DNA from: Sanderia malayensis | Lineage: Eukaryota > Cnidaria > Scyphozoa > Semaeostomeae > Pelagiidae | Length of the DNA: 64,000 nt | Direction: 5' to 3' | Assembly: GCA_013076295.1 (NCBI GenBank) | Contig: RQOL01000426.1 | Coordinates: 1 to 64,000, forward strand | Part shown: positions 9,676 to 21,194 of the stretch, piece after piece | How the letters are laid out: every line of letters starts with the position of its first letter | How positions within the stretch are numbered: position 1 is the first letter of the stretch | The notes under the pieces: model-generated | Told to the model about the DNA's origin: nothing | What the model saw: the letters and a program-made list of their open reading frames with translations, nothing else | Databases searched by the model: none | Program-made: the position numbers and the translations under genes

Positions 9676-12235
9676 CTCGTTCAGGAATGACATAGTCGGC
9701 TGGAAGTTGAGGAAGGTCAGCATAATTAGTGATCGATTGACCATGTACTTTCAAATTTTCGTCAATGTCATGTAGACATTGATACATGTGTCGGTCTTCA
9801 AAAGCTATGGCCATATCTGGATGATTGACTTGATCACGTCGTACAAAGTCTTCACTCAATGCTTCTTTGAACATGTTGAAGAGTGCTGCGAATCAGAAGG
9901 TGTTTGAAAAAGGAGTAATGTTGCAAACAACTGTCTCAGTTGTACTGGCATGTTGAAAATGACTGCCTCCTCCAAACAGCGTATGATTTCAGCATCATCT
10001 TCCAACAGACCTAGAGCTAAAGCAGCGTCTTTGAAGGAATTGCATAGGTTTCCTTCTATCGTACGAAGATCTTCAAACGACGTGGCACCTCGTTTATGGA
10101 GAAGCAATAGTCTCAGTGCGAACCTTTGCTCACATGGTCGTGGGTGAACTTGATATATTCTGCCTATGACAGGCAGTGTTCTCCGCTGTCTTGCTTTCCA
10201 TGTTTTGGTGCGCTCGTTGAAAACATAGTGTTCAGGAATCTCGTGATAGAGATATTGGCGTGCAGCCGGGTCTTGTGCATTCAATTCAAACCAAGACGTC
10301 AGTGTGGTTTTTTTCATTGATGTTTTGTAATTGTTCGACCCTTCCATTATCCTGAAAGTATACGGTCTGCTGATCAGGTAAATGAACATGCAGACGTTTT
10401 ATAGTGTGACTTTTCTCGTGCATGGAAAATTGGAATATTCTGTGAACAGCTTCGTGTGGTCCAATATACCGAGCGTTGATGTATTGGCGTACTTCATCGT
10501 GCTCAATATCTTGAGGTACTTGTTGCTGCTGTCCTTCCAGAATTTCCACGTGTGCCATATCTTGTCCTTTATGAATATATTTGAAAATATATTTCACGGA
10601 CTTCACAGTGCTACATATTTCGAGATTAATGTGACACTGATACTTGAGTAGAAGATAGCGATTATGTGGCACAACCCATGTATCATCTAGAAGTCGATCT
10701 TCTAGATTGACTGGGTGACGACAGCGTCGTCTGTAGAGTGGATAACCATTCGCATTAAGTTGTGTTTCGGCAGTGCGATCTTTCGGAAATCGTTTCTTGC
10801 ATTTGTTATTCTCCATGCAAACACATCCGGGGTTTATATCACCGCATGGTCCATGTGTCATGTGCTTCAGCACTAACTTGTGATATCTTGCATCCTGTGG
10901 GTCCGGAATTTCAGCTGATATGAGTCGATCTACCTGTAGGTTTCGAGGAAAAATATCACATGTAAGTTCTACACATCAAAATGCATTGTGTTTTTACTAA
11001 GCAATACAACTGATGATTATATATCGTACTCTATATATAAATTATTGTTGTAGATGTTACCTCTTCGGTGTTCGCGGTCTATCAGCCTGAGACAGGAACA
11101 GAATCATGTGAGCGTGTGGTAGTCCTCTCTTCTGAAATTCGATGACATATACATGTGCAATAGTGTGTCCCAGAATGTGCTTGTGAAGGATATCTTCCAG
11201 TAGTTCTTGTAGTTTGAGTTGAAATACTCGTGTGACGATGTCAGGCCGGTCATTTGCCTTCTGGTGTGGTAGAATGTTCTCTGAAATCTCCTTCCATCTG
11301 GGATTGGCCGTCATGGTTAGGAAGATGTCAGGCTTGCCATACTTCTGACGATAGTCATTGCATCTTGAAAGTTCTGGTACATATTTCGTTGAATGCCTGA
11401 AAAAGATGAGGGAAGTATCACAACACGACCGACATCAATATGAAGGGGTTCGTTGGGATTGTTTGCCCTGGCCATTTGATTTTCGATTTCAGCCCTTCTG
11501 TTCAGGTGATCCATTAGGCCTCGATAACTGTCAGCACGTAATTGCCGTTGATTGTGCAAAATCCAGTTGAGCTTGTTTCCTTCTATTTTGGTGTATGCGT
11601 CCACTAAATATTGTTGAAAGAGAAGTGTTGCCCTGTGGATGGTAGACAGTTGATTTCTGACTTGTATTCGGTACGAATAATATTCGGCGATTGTGAGTTT
11701 AATACGGTGGTTACCATCAGCATTTTGCTGGCCTTGTCCTTCACGTGTAGGTAGACGTTGAAGGTCCAAGCTGTATCCACGATCACCCTGAAAGAACAAC
11801 AATGGATAGGTTAGAGGATCCGCAACAGGATCTAAGGCATTAATCTTCATAAGATTACCACGCCTTGTTCGAATTGAAGCTCTCTATTCTCGGATTAGGA
11901 GCACCGCCATTGCGTGTAGTGTAGACTGCTGCAATTTCTCTGGCAGTAGGATTTCATATCTTCGATCTTGTTCTGGGCGACCGGTAATAATCATCTTGAA
12001 GTGGGAATAGGCTGATCATTGGCAATGGCTTGCTGCCTTTGCTCTTCCAGTACTTCTCCCATTGTTTAAAATGTTGAGCAAACCGATTTACTGCCATCAA
12101 TTCGTTTTGCAGCAGCGCCACCATGTCTAAGTCCAAGTTTTGTTCTCTGGCTGTGTTCTGGCGTTCTTGCAGTGCTGTTGGGTGTCCATAATATATAATT
12201 CTGCATATTTTCGGGACCTGTCGTTTCAGTTACCC
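9676..12235 (-). pseudogene. Rep nuclease exons of H1 (Helitron-like N, HUH, two tyrosines)
   Basis: Exon 12235-11061 reads (in pieces) TAREIAAVYTTRNGG.., DPLTYPLLFFQGDRGY, EYYSYRIQVRNQ, FQQYLVDAYTKIE and ends after the HUH motif GLPHAHMILFL. Exon 10933-9676 starts VDRLISAEIPDPQD and holds the cysteine block and KYIFKYIHKG, whose two tyrosines, four residues apart, are the predicted nucleophiles. The intron between them is 127 bp, phase 0. Confidence 0.92.
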
Positions 12236-12500
12236 CTGTTGAATGCAAGGAAACATTACAAATTGTACTTCGTTATATCAACTGTAATTTTCAATGCAGC
12301 AATGCTTTGTTATGAAAGCATCATAAAGCGCCTTGATTTTCGATTGGACAACTCTTCATATTCAGGCAAGCATAGAGAGCTTATCCATTGCATGTTGGTC
12401 GGAAAGATTGAGCTGTTCTGTCAACATCCGTTTCATCATGTGAAGCTATTATATGAAAATGTAGCATCATATAAGAGATAAGAGACGGACTTATATTTAC

Positions 12501-14111
12501 CTGTCATATGGTATGCACTTCCATGTATGGTGATGACTGGTGGTCCTGCATTAGCGTGTCTTACAACATTAGCTGTCCAGGATGCCATCGCCATTAGTGA
12601 ATTGTATCTACGGAAATTTTTGAGAAAATATTTAGATTCATCAGTAGTTCCAGTGTATAAATGCATCACATTTGCCGGGGGTGGTTGAATGGGATCGAGA
12701 GTATTAATCCTCCCAACAACATTTGTTGTATTGCCTTCTTGAGTTGAGTTCCTCTCGAAAGTATTTTGCTTCACAGTGAATACATGTCCTCGTCATTTTC
12801 CAAGATGATGAGGCATTGGGGAGAATTGAGGAATTTCAACAATAGGTTGATTTACTTCCCTTCTTGTGTTCGATGGGTTGGGGACATCATCTTGGTGTTG
12901 TGGTGGGATTTCGTGTTGCATTTCAACTTCTTGTGGTTGTACCGCTATTTCATTCTCTTCATTGTCATTTTGAACGTTGGCTTGCAATTGCCATAGCAGC
13001 AGGCAATATTGTGGATCCTGAAATCAATGTAATCTTAGTTAATATAATTCATCATGTGTTTTGAAATGCATAAAACTGAAACTTGTGAAGATATGTCTAT
13101 TTAGAGAGCAAAATAATTCCTGACATGGTGCTATAGAGAATGACTGGTGTATTCTAAGCCAATTGTGATGGTAGTCTGTTTTACCTGATTATCATGTGGA
13201 ATGGAATTGTTGTTCCACGTTGATTTCATCAGGTTGTGCCGGCCTTTCAATTTCATTATATTCATTTTCAATATGTGTTTCGGGTTGCATCTGCATTGGC
13301 CGTATCTGTTGATAATGAAAATTAAATGAAATTAGTTACATGAAGTAATTAGTTATTGAAATTTAAACGTCATTGCTGTGTGATTATGTAAATTGATAAA
13401 ATTCATATGAAACGTATGATACATGTGTAAAATAGGGCAATTTACATGAGGCATTTGGGTTATGGAAAATGGAATTGCCTAACTGTAGTTAGGTTGTGGT
13501 AAGAATTTTAATTTACCTCATTCTCATTTTGAGCTTGATTTACATTAAGCATCTCCACATCTGCCGTTTGTATTGCTGCTGACCTTCATGATTACGATTC
13601 AGAAGGGGTGGTTGCAACTGCATAACCATCGCGGTACCTGCAGATGGAAAATATTGATAATTTGGTTGATATAATAACTGGTTTAATTTTGATATTTTTT
13701 AATTACAAAAAGCTGTATAATTATAGTTATCTTATTTTGAAAAGATTAGCAGAAATTATTGAGTTGTGTACCTGAAGTTGAGGGCCAGTGCTGCAGGATA
13801 TTGTAAGCCATGTTTATTGGTTGTGGAACTGCTATAAGTCCGTAGTGGGGAAGCATCACAGGTAGTTGCCATGGCACATATAATGCCTGCATTTGTGGAT
13901 AATGAAGTGGGAGTGGTTGATATTCTGGGCTGGTTGCTGAGGGTATTCTTGCTGCAACTGGTGAAGATCATTCACTGCTTCCTGTACCATATATCAGGTG
14001 GCAAATCAGCAGGATGAGGCTGTTGGTTATTCTCACGACGCGGCGAGCTGCATCCCGCATTTGATTACGACGACTGGTGCCGGTAATGCCCTTTTTGGCT
14101 TTTCTTGGCAT
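12501..14111 (-). pseudogene. N-terminal exons of H1 Rep/helicase
   Basis: The start codon at 14111 follows a T-rich leader. Exon 1 is Arg/Lys-rich then Gln/Pro-rich; exons 2 and 3 are short and Asn/Glu/Gln-rich. Exon 4 (13017-12501) ends with FRRYNSLMAMASW..GSAYHMTG, the usual block ahead of the Helitron-like N domain. Only exon 4 is mostly open; the others have small indels. H3 and H4 lack this whole region. Confidence 0.75.
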
Positions 14112-16059
14112 TTTGCAAGAGATAATATAAAAAAAGAAAAAAATGTGTTTTATATGCAACCCAATTAAGTGAAAATTTGAAATAAGAGTGATTTTTGTGA
14201 GCAAGTTTTGTGATGGGTTTGTTGTTTTGTGGTGAGCTGCAAGATAAAATAAATAATTTAAAACATAATTGTAAGAAATGTTTGGAATTACTCTTGATTG
14301 TTGAATTAAATTATTGGTTATTGAAAGTTTCCAATAAAAAATATTGGAGCACTTTATCTTATGACCTACATCACTCTCTCTATTGTGTTCTTTAACAACT
14401 AAAAGGAAAACAGTTGTGATAATGAATGGATTTGAAAAGTTAATCATCCATTTCATTCTTGCAAAGAAAAATCTATAAACCTACATTTGATGTGTTTGTA
14501 AAGGCTAGATTTTATTTGCATTGTGCAGTAAATTTGCTTTCTATGATAAGAATTTGTTGCAATTGTTAATACTACTTTAAATATAGTAGTTAAGCTTAAA
14601 ATTTGGTATATGAATGTACATTACAGAGTGAGGCATTTAAACATTAATTAAAATAGGCTTCGTATAAGAGCAATTGTTGTGACACTCACCAAATATTTTG
14701 AGGATTCAACTTTTTTGGAAATCCTGTTTTTACAAAAGAAGAAAGATGATTTGGATGAATTGATTATCTTGTAAAGAGAAAGTTGCCATTAATACTAAGG
14801 AATGTTTAACATGTTTAACTTGTATATTATTATGTTGATTGAGTTGAGTGAAGAAATGAGAAGAAAATGTCATGCTGAAGTGAAGGAGTGAAATACATAC
14901 TTTATAAAAAACTTCACTTTACTTTACTTTGTTAATAATAACAAAAGTGGCTGGACATTAACGGAGAAGCCAGATGACAGAAACGCTAAAAAACCACATG
15001 ACAGAAACGCTAAAAAGACAGTGCATTGCGATGCAATGAAAGACAACGGTTGCTTTAAAGAAGACGCTGTCGGTGTAAATAAGGATTGTTTAGGAAAGGT
15101 AAATTTCAACATTCAACTTACCAATAAAATAAAACAATCTTCTAACAATGCTTTTGTCGATATATACAAAAAATTGTAATATAATTATAATTATCTGCCA
15201 ATTTCTAACAACAAATTTTACATTTGGTATAGCAAGAAAGTAAAGACGCAATTGCTATTTTAAATTCGCGCCAATTTGAAAGTTTGTGGCCTCTATTCGG
15301 CGGCGTGCCTCGTTGTTGTTATTATTATTCTAATGATGATCCATTCGACAGTGAGGCAGTTGAAAACAATAACAGGAACAGCATGTACTTGGCACCGAAG
15401 AGAAAACGACGTTGTTGTTTGTTGATGATGGGGAGAAGTGTCGTTTTGTAATCTCTAAGTATAAGAAATAATTTGGTGGACTTTATTATGCATGTTATCT
15501 AGAAATAGATCATTTCTCACCATGGCGTTGTGGGGATTTTGATGGTGATGATGTATTGGACAGAGGTTGTTGAACACAACAACAGCAAAAACATAGGTAG
15601 TATTCCACCACGGACACATGGAGAATGAAGTACATTGATTTTTCGTGAGTTGTTATATGTTCAGAAATATTGCTGTTGGTAAAAATACCAATAATAAGAG
15701 TAGGCCATGGAAGGATGACCAAAGGTAAGAAGGTAAGTACGTTGTTGACTGGTGAATAATGAGGTGGAGGTAATTAATGATTTGCAGTTACAATAAATTA
15801 CTTACATTTATAGACTTCAGGCCACATGCAAAGAACTGAGATGAGCCAACATGCTATAAAGTATATTACATGATTTCTTCTTGTTTTTCAGGTGCCCAGA
15901 CATAAAGTGAATGTTTGCCGGTCATTCCTTGTGAACATTATTATAGTGAGGTGAGTTCATTTTTGTTAATTGAAGATCATTTGTTCATAAAGAAGGACAG
16001 TGTCTGTTTTGCAGTGATCTTTTTTGAAAAATTACAAAAGTTAGAAGCATTAAATAACA
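14112..16059 (+). CDS. Antisense gene Y in the 5' region of H1 (candidate exons)
   Basis: Opposite strand to Rep. Candidate exons are about 14903-15098 (..GWTLTEKPDDRNAKKPHDRN.. donor GGAAAG|GTAAAT), an ORF at 15262-15450 (PLFGGVPRC..NSMYLAPKRK), one ending 15724 (CCAAAG|GTAAGA) and 15892-15950 (acceptor TTTTTCAG, VPRHKVNVCRSF.., donor GTGAG|GTGAGT). The PLFGGVPRC exon is open in H2 too (24522-24325). H2 has lost the last acceptor (CCG for CAG). An E2F-like TTGGCGCGAA (reverse) sits at about 15265-15276. No family recognised; the rest (14112-14900) is AT-rich without clear features. Confidence 0.4.
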
Positions 16060-16496
16060 TTACAATACATACATACTTACTATAGATACTATACATAAAT
16101 ATATACATCAATACATACCCTATATACTATATATAAATACTATACATAATATACATACATACCCTACATACATACCCTACATACATAATATACATACATA
16201 CCCTACATACCCTACATACATACATACATACATACATACATACATACCCTACATACATACCCTACATACATACATACATACCCTACATACATACATACAT
16301 ACCCTACAATACATACCTTACAAAACATACCCTACAATACATACCCTACATAACATACCCTACAATACATACCCTACAATACATACCCTACATAACATAC
16401 CCTACAATACATACCCTATAATACATACCCTACAATACATACCCTACAATACATACCCTACAATACATACCCTACAATACATACCCCACAATACAA
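16060..16496 (-). repeat. 14-bp satellite and GTAT/GTAGGG microsatellite in H1
   Basis: Between LTS and 5' region. 16330-16490 is the TATTGTAGGGTATG satellite on the minus strand; 16070-16330 is an intermediate array of GTAT units interrupted by GTAGGG. Orientation relative to the LTS agrees with all other units. Confidence 0.9.
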
Positions 16497-17483
16497 CCCC
16501 CTGGCATGTGACCACGGTGCCGCCCCCCTGAAAGCCGTTTCTTCTGAAAGTGAAAAAATGAATTCATCAGCCAACTTTAAAAACACAAAAATTCTCCTAA
16601 CTTGGTAAAAATTTGTCCATTTGAACTCAAATTACACCAACATGAAGCTAATAGCTTGGCGAACATTTATCGAAAGTATTTGGGTGAAAAAAACAAAGTT
16701 TTGGGAGGTTAAAAATTAATTTTCGCAAATGCAAAAACACACGCGTGTTGCTTGAAAATTTCGTGTTTTTCAGCAAAATCCAAACTCGGCTAAAACTGTC
16801 CAAAAACGGAGGAAAATCAACAAAACAAAAAAAACAAAGCCATATAACTTTAGTTCTTGTGTAAATAAACAGTTATCGAAAGTTTAAATGGGGAAAATCG
16901 GCCCAGAACGACCCGAGAAAATCAAAATTGTCTTCGTGTTTTGGTTAGGCCCTCGAGCCGAAAGAAAAACGCGAGGTTAAACAAAACAAAACTCGTGCTA
17001 TTTAAAGCCAAAAAGAATTGAATAAAGGAAATACCTTGAAATAATTGTCCACCAATTGTCTCCACAGGTCTTGACAACAATTGACACGTCTTTACAATTG
17101 ATTTCCGGCAGGTATTTACGTTTAAACCCGAGCAACTTGCCGCCCGTTCAACTAAAAAAACACGTGCTTCTCCTTGCTCGTTTTGCATCTCATTAACTCG
17201 GTCGGCGGAACTTTCTAGAAAGTCGCAACACAAAATGGGCCATAACTCCGGAACCGCTGGGGTTAGAAATTAGCCAAATAGTACACTGTCATCAGCACAA
17301 TGCAGCGATCATTTCTATACCGATTTGCACCCTTATTTGCAGCCCAAAAAAAAAGCCTTTATGGATACAACGATTTCCTTTGATCCCATTGTTCGGTCGA
17401 AGGTCGATTGTTCACCAAACAATAGCCCATTGTTCAGCGGGTTGGGGTCATGTGTCGACGTAGATTATATAATAGAGATTAGA
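16497..17483 (-). other. Helitron left terminal sequence of H1 (short type)
   Basis: About 1 kb, homologous to the LTS of H2 and N3, which share the same internal deletion relative to N1 and N2. Starts TCTAATCTCTATTATATAATC and has GTCGACACATGACC where others have GTCGACACGTGACC. Confidence 0.8.
16922..17233 (-). CDS. Conserved LTS ORF (H1 copy)
   Basis: Frame containing MQNEQGEARVFLVERAAS.., NTCRKSIVKTCQLLSRP and GGQLFQ. The first true ATG in frame is the one before QNEQGE; the upstream start is not ATG. At GGQLFQ the DNA reads TTTCAAG|GTATTTCC, a usable 5' splice donor near 17031, so it is better seen as a possible first exon than as a free ORF. No family recognised. Confidence 0.45.
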   Translation of the reverse strand: MCCDFLESSADRVNEMQNEQGEARVFLVERAASCSGLNVNTCRKSIVKTCQLLSRPVETIGGQLFQGISFIQFFLALNSTSFVLFNLAFFFRLEGLTKTRRQF

Positions 17484-17588
17484 CTAGCCGGGGGCACTCG
17501 CTACGCTCGCTTCCCGGAGCCCGTCAAGTACAAAAAGGTTAATGTGGTTGGCGCGCTTCGCGCGCTACATTCGCTCCCGCTCATGCCC
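17484..17588 (-). other. Helitron RTS of the 3.7-kb minus unit
   Basis: Minus strand, GGGCATGAGCGGGAGCG to CCGG-CTAG. Holds hairpin GCGCGCGAAGCGCGC (here with one flanking change, ..GCGCGCTACATTC). It abuts the H1 start (TCT at 17483). Confidence 0.85.
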
Positions 17589-17670
17589 ATACATACATAC
17601 ATACATACCTACATACCTACATACATACATACATACATACATACATACATACATACATACATACATACAT
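17589..17670. repeat. (ATAC)n microsatellite
   Basis: Nearly pure ATAC run with a few ACCT interruptions, separating the RTS from an RTS-like module. Confidence 0.95.
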
Positions 17671-17774
17671 GGGCCGGGTTCGGTCGCTTCGCTCCCTCCC
17701 CGGAGCCCGTCAAGTAAACAAAGCTTAATCTGGTTGGCGCGCTTCGCGCGCTGCATTCGCTGCCGCTCATGCCC
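17671..17774 (-). repeat. RTS-like module lacking CTAG (1)
   Basis: Same layout as the RTS (GGGCATGAGCGGCAGCG.., hairpin GCGCGCGAAGCGCGC, GGGCTCCGGGGAGG..) but ends ACCCGGCCCATGTATG where the terminus would read CCGG-CTAG. Confidence 0.8.
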
Positions 17775-17815
17775 ATACATACATACATACATACATACAT
17801 ACCTACATACATACA

Positions 17816-17849
<34 letters not shown>

Positions 17850-17860
17850 CATACATACAT
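17775..17860. repeat. (ATAC)n microsatellite
   Basis: Second GTAT/ATAC run, between the two RTS-like modules. Confidence 0.95.
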
Positions 17861-17964
17861 GAGCCGGGTTCGGTCGCTTCGCTCCCTCCCCGGAGCTCGT
17901 CAAGTAAAGAAAGTTTAATCTGGTGGGCGCGCTTCGCGCGCTGCATTCGCTGCCGCTCATGCCC
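17861..17964 (-). repeat. RTS-like module lacking CTAG (2)
   Basis: Second tandem copy, ending ACCCGGCTCATGTATG; the CTAG position reads CTCATG. It borders the main satellite directly. Confidence 0.8.
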
Positions 17965-19708
17965 ATACATACATACATACCCTACAATACATACCCTACG
18001 ATACATACCCTACAATACATACCCTACATAACATACCCTACAATACATACCCTACAATACATACCCTACATAACATACCCTAAAATACATACCCTACAAT
18101 ACAAACCCTACAATACATACCCTACAATACATACCCTACAATACATACCCTACAATACATACCCTACATAACATACCCTACTACACAAACCCAACAATAC
18201 ATACCCTACAATACATACCCTACAATACAAACCCTACTATAAATACCCTAAAATACATACCTTACAATACATAACCTACAATACATACACCACAATACAT
18301 ACCCTACAATAAATACCCTACAATACATACCCTACAATACATACCCTACATACATACCCTACAATACATACCTACTACATACCTACAATACATACCCTAC
18401 GCTACATACCCTACAATACATACCCTACAATAAATACCTTACAATACATACCATACAATACATACCCTACAACACATACCCTACAATACATACCCTACAA
18501 TACATAACCTACAATACATACCCTACAATACATGTCCTACATAACATACCCTACAATACAAAGCCTACAATACATACCCTACAATACATACCCTACAATA
18601 CATACCCTACAATACATAACCTACAATACATACCCTACAATACATACCCTACAATACATACCCTACAATACATACCCTACATACATACCCTGCAATACAT
18701 ACCCTACAATAAATACCTTACAATACATACCCTACAATAAATACCCTACAAAACATACCCTACAATACATACCCTACATACATACCCTACAATACATACC
18801 CTACAATACATACCCTACAATACATACCCTACATACATACCCTACAATACATACCCTACATAACATACCCTAAAATACATACCCTACAATACAAACCCTA
18901 CAATACATACCCTACATTACATACCCTACAATACATACCCTACAATACATACCCTACGTAACATACCCTACAATACATACCCTACAATACATACCCTACA
19001 ATACATACCCTACAATACATACCCTAAAATACATACCCTACGATACATACCTTGCAATACATACCCTACGATACATACCCTACAATACATACCCTACAAT
19101 ACATACCTTACAATACATAACCTACACTACATACCCTACAACACATACCCTACAACACATACCCTACATAACATACCCTACAATACATACCCTACAATAC
19201 AAACCCTACTATACATACCCTACAATACATACCTTACAATACATAACCTACAATACATACCCTACATAACATACCCTACAATACATACCCTACAATACAT
19301 ACCCTACATAACATACCCTACGATACATACCCTACAATACATACCCTACAATACATACCTTACGATACATACCTTACAATACATACCCTACAATACATAC
19401 CCTACAATACATACCCTACAATACATACCATACAATACATACCCGACATAACATACCTTACAATACATACCCTACAATACATACCCTACATAACATACCC
19501 TACAATACATACCCTAAAATACATACCCTACAATACATACCCTACGATACATACCCTATAATACAAACCCTACAATACATACCCTACAATACATACCCTA
19601 CATAACATACCCTACAATACATACCCTACAATACATACCCTACAATACAAACCCTACAATACATACCCTACAAAACATACCCTACAATACATACCCTACA
19701 ATACATAC
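17965..19708 (-). repeat. 14-bp satellite array, 1.74 kb
   Basis: About 120 copies of TATTGTAGGGTATG (minus strand) with frequent single-base variants (TATCG.., TTATG.., TATTT..). Long ORFs across it encode only YPTIHTLQ-like repeats and are not genes. Confidence 0.95.
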
Positions 19709-21194
19709 TTCGACGCAACATTTCTAAAGAACGGAAAGCTGGGAGGTCGAATCTCCCCCCCTGCCATGCGACCGCCCCGCGCCCACGCTGCCCCCCTGAA
19801 AGCCGCTTCCGAAAGTTGATAACTTCAGTGTGAAGTTTGAAAAAAAAGTTGTCTTCAAAAATTTAATCAATCTTGGAAAATTTAAACTCAATCTGTAATA
19901 AAAGATATCTCAAACTGTAGCTAAGGAAACAGCAAATCCAATAAATATATTCACATTTCTTAACAGTGTTGTTTTGAATTTTAAGAGAGTATTTAGTACA
20001 GCCCAACACAAATACCGTGAAAAAATTTATTCATCAGCCAACTTTAAGAACACAAAAACTCCCCTAACTTGGTCAAAATTTGTCCATTTGAACTCAAATT
20101 ACACCAGCATGAAGCTAATACCTTGGCAAATAAATATCGAAAGTACTTGGGTGCATATGAAAAGCTTTTCGCAATTTTAATTGTAAATTTTTGAAGTCCA
20201 AGACATGATTTTCTTCACAAAAAATAGCCGTAAAATCAAAACCCTGCAAAAAATAGCAATTGAAACAAGATTCACCAATTTTCAAATTAAATTAACGTGG
20301 CCAATTTTTGTCCTACACACCCCACGAAAAAATCAACATGAAGCTAATAGCTTGGCGAACATTTATCGAAAGTATTTGGGTGAAAAAAACAAAGTTTTGG
20401 CAGGTTAAAAATTAATTTTCGCAAATGCAAAACACACGCGTGTGGCATGAAAATTTCGTGTTTTCCAGCAAAACCCAAACTCGGCCAAAACTGTCCAAAA
20501 ACAGAGGAAAATCAACAAAACAAAAAAAACAAAGCCACAAAACTTTAGTTCTTGTGTAAATAAACAGTTATCGAAAGTTTAAATGGAGAAAATCGGCCCA
20601 GAACGACCCGAGAAAATCAAAATTGTCTTCGTGTTTTGGTTAGGCCCTCGAGCCGAAAGAAAAACGTGAGGTTAAACAAAACAAGACTCGTGCTATTTTC
20701 AGCCAAAAACAATTAAATAAAGGAAATACCTTGAAATAATTGTCCACCAATTGTCTCCACAGGTCTTGACAACAATTGACACGTCTTTACAATTGATTTC
20801 CGGCACGTATTCACGTTTAAACCCGAGCAACTTGCCGCCCGTTCAACTAAAAAAACACGTGCTTCTCCCTGCTCGTTTTGCATCTCATTAACTCCGTCCT
20901 GGGAACTTTCTAGAAGGTCGGAACACAAAATGGGCCATAACTCCAAAACCGCTGGGGTTAGAAATTAGCGGATTGCTTTACTTTCATCGGCACAATACAG
21001 CGATCATTTTGGTACTAATTTGCACTCTTATTGAGGCCCAGAAAAAAAGCCTTTATGATATCAAGGAAATTCCTTTGATCCCATTGTTTGGTCGAACGTC
21101 GATTGTTCAAAAGACAATGGCGATTGTTCAAAAGACAATAGCCCATTGTTTAGAGTCGGCGGGTCACGTGTGATCACATTTTATTATATATAGA
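19709..21194 (-). other. Helitron left terminal sequence, long type (minus unit)
   Basis: About 1.49 kb, matching N1 and N2 over its length. The start carries TGTGATCACACGTGACC, two overlapping palindromes (TGTGATCACA and CACGTG). Confidence 0.8.
20713..20946 (-). CDS. Conserved LTS ORF (3.7-kb minus unit)
   Basis: Same frame as the H1 copy with few changes (..QDGVNEMQNEQGEARVF..GGQLFQGISFI). It stops shortly after the conserved CAAG|GTATTT donor. Confidence 0.45.
   Translation of the reverse strand: MELWPILCSDLLESSQDGVNEMQNEQGEARVFLVERAASCSGLNVNTCRKSIVKTCQLLSRPVETIGGQLFQGISFI

Larger units (their letters stand above)
7972..14111 (-). pseudogene. Helitron Rep/PIF1-like helicase gene of H1 (eight exons, frameshifted)
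   Basis: Exons deduced from GT..AG borders and copy comparison: 14111-13773, 13637-13517, 13305-13185, 13017-12501, 12235-11061, 10933-9676, 9522-8497 and 8391-7972; about 1,650 codons, normal for the family. Order: basic N-terminus (MPRKAKK..), Gln/Pro-rich segment, Helitron-like N region, HUH motif (His-Ala-His, 11116-11108), the HGPCG..C..CK.RFPKD block, the two-tyrosine KYIFKYIHKG motif, then a PIF1 helicase. The protein nicks and joins single strands at the termini and unwinds DNA for rolling-circle transposition (family knowledge). At least ten 1-2 base indels break it, for example after Walker A lysine (about 9358), near 8691, 9020, 9207, 10312 and 11316. They may be decay or sequencing error. 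Confidence 0.93.
655..17483 (-). mobile_element. Helitron H1, full-length autonomous-type element (16.8 kb)
   Basis: Read on the minus strand it starts TCTAATCTCTATT at 17483 and ends CCGG-CTAG at 655. In order it holds the LTS with short ORF (17483 to about 16497), a short 14-bp satellite and microsatellite block (about 16496-16060), a 2-kb 5' region with antisense exons, an eight-exon Rep/PIF1 helicase gene (14111-7972), a 7-kb tail of small ORFs and the 3' terminal module (760-655). A 586-bp hAT-like MITE has inserted in the tail. It is the only unit here with the whole Rep/helicase domain order, but small frameshifts break the gene. Terminus type (TC..CTAG) is seen directly; autonomy is inference. 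Confidence 0.85.
17484..21194 (-). mobile_element. Non-autonomous satellite-bearing Helitron unit (minus array, 3.7 kb)
   Basis: Begins TCTATATATAATAAAATG at 21194 and ends CTAG at 17484. Contents: long-type LTS (21194 to about 19709), satellite (19708-17965), two RTS-like modules without CTAG separated by GTAT runs, then the true RTS. No Rep/helicase. At its 5' end the base before TC is A within satellite DNA, as expected for insertion between A and T. Confidence 0.82.

Noticed and set aside
8134..10651. Plus-strand ORFs across H1 Rep/helicase (for example 9273-9695)
   Set aside because: Shadows of the minus-strand gene; equivalent antisense frames recur in H3 and H4 simply because the coding strand is conserved.
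17484..17964. CRISPR-like alternation of GC-rich repeats and spacers
   Set aside because: The spacers are GTAT microsatellite, units are Helitron 3' modules, and the setting is eukaryotic.
17325..18873. Long ORFs rich in [14 protein letters not shown] or [11 protein letters not shown]
   Set aside because: They are translations of the ATAC microsatellite and the 14-bp satellite. Stop-free frames are a property of the repeat.
16060..19708. Telomere-like TAGGG repeats
   Set aside because: The monomer is 14 bp (TATTGTAGGGTATG), not TTAGGG-type, and it is internal to Helitrons and found in both orientations.
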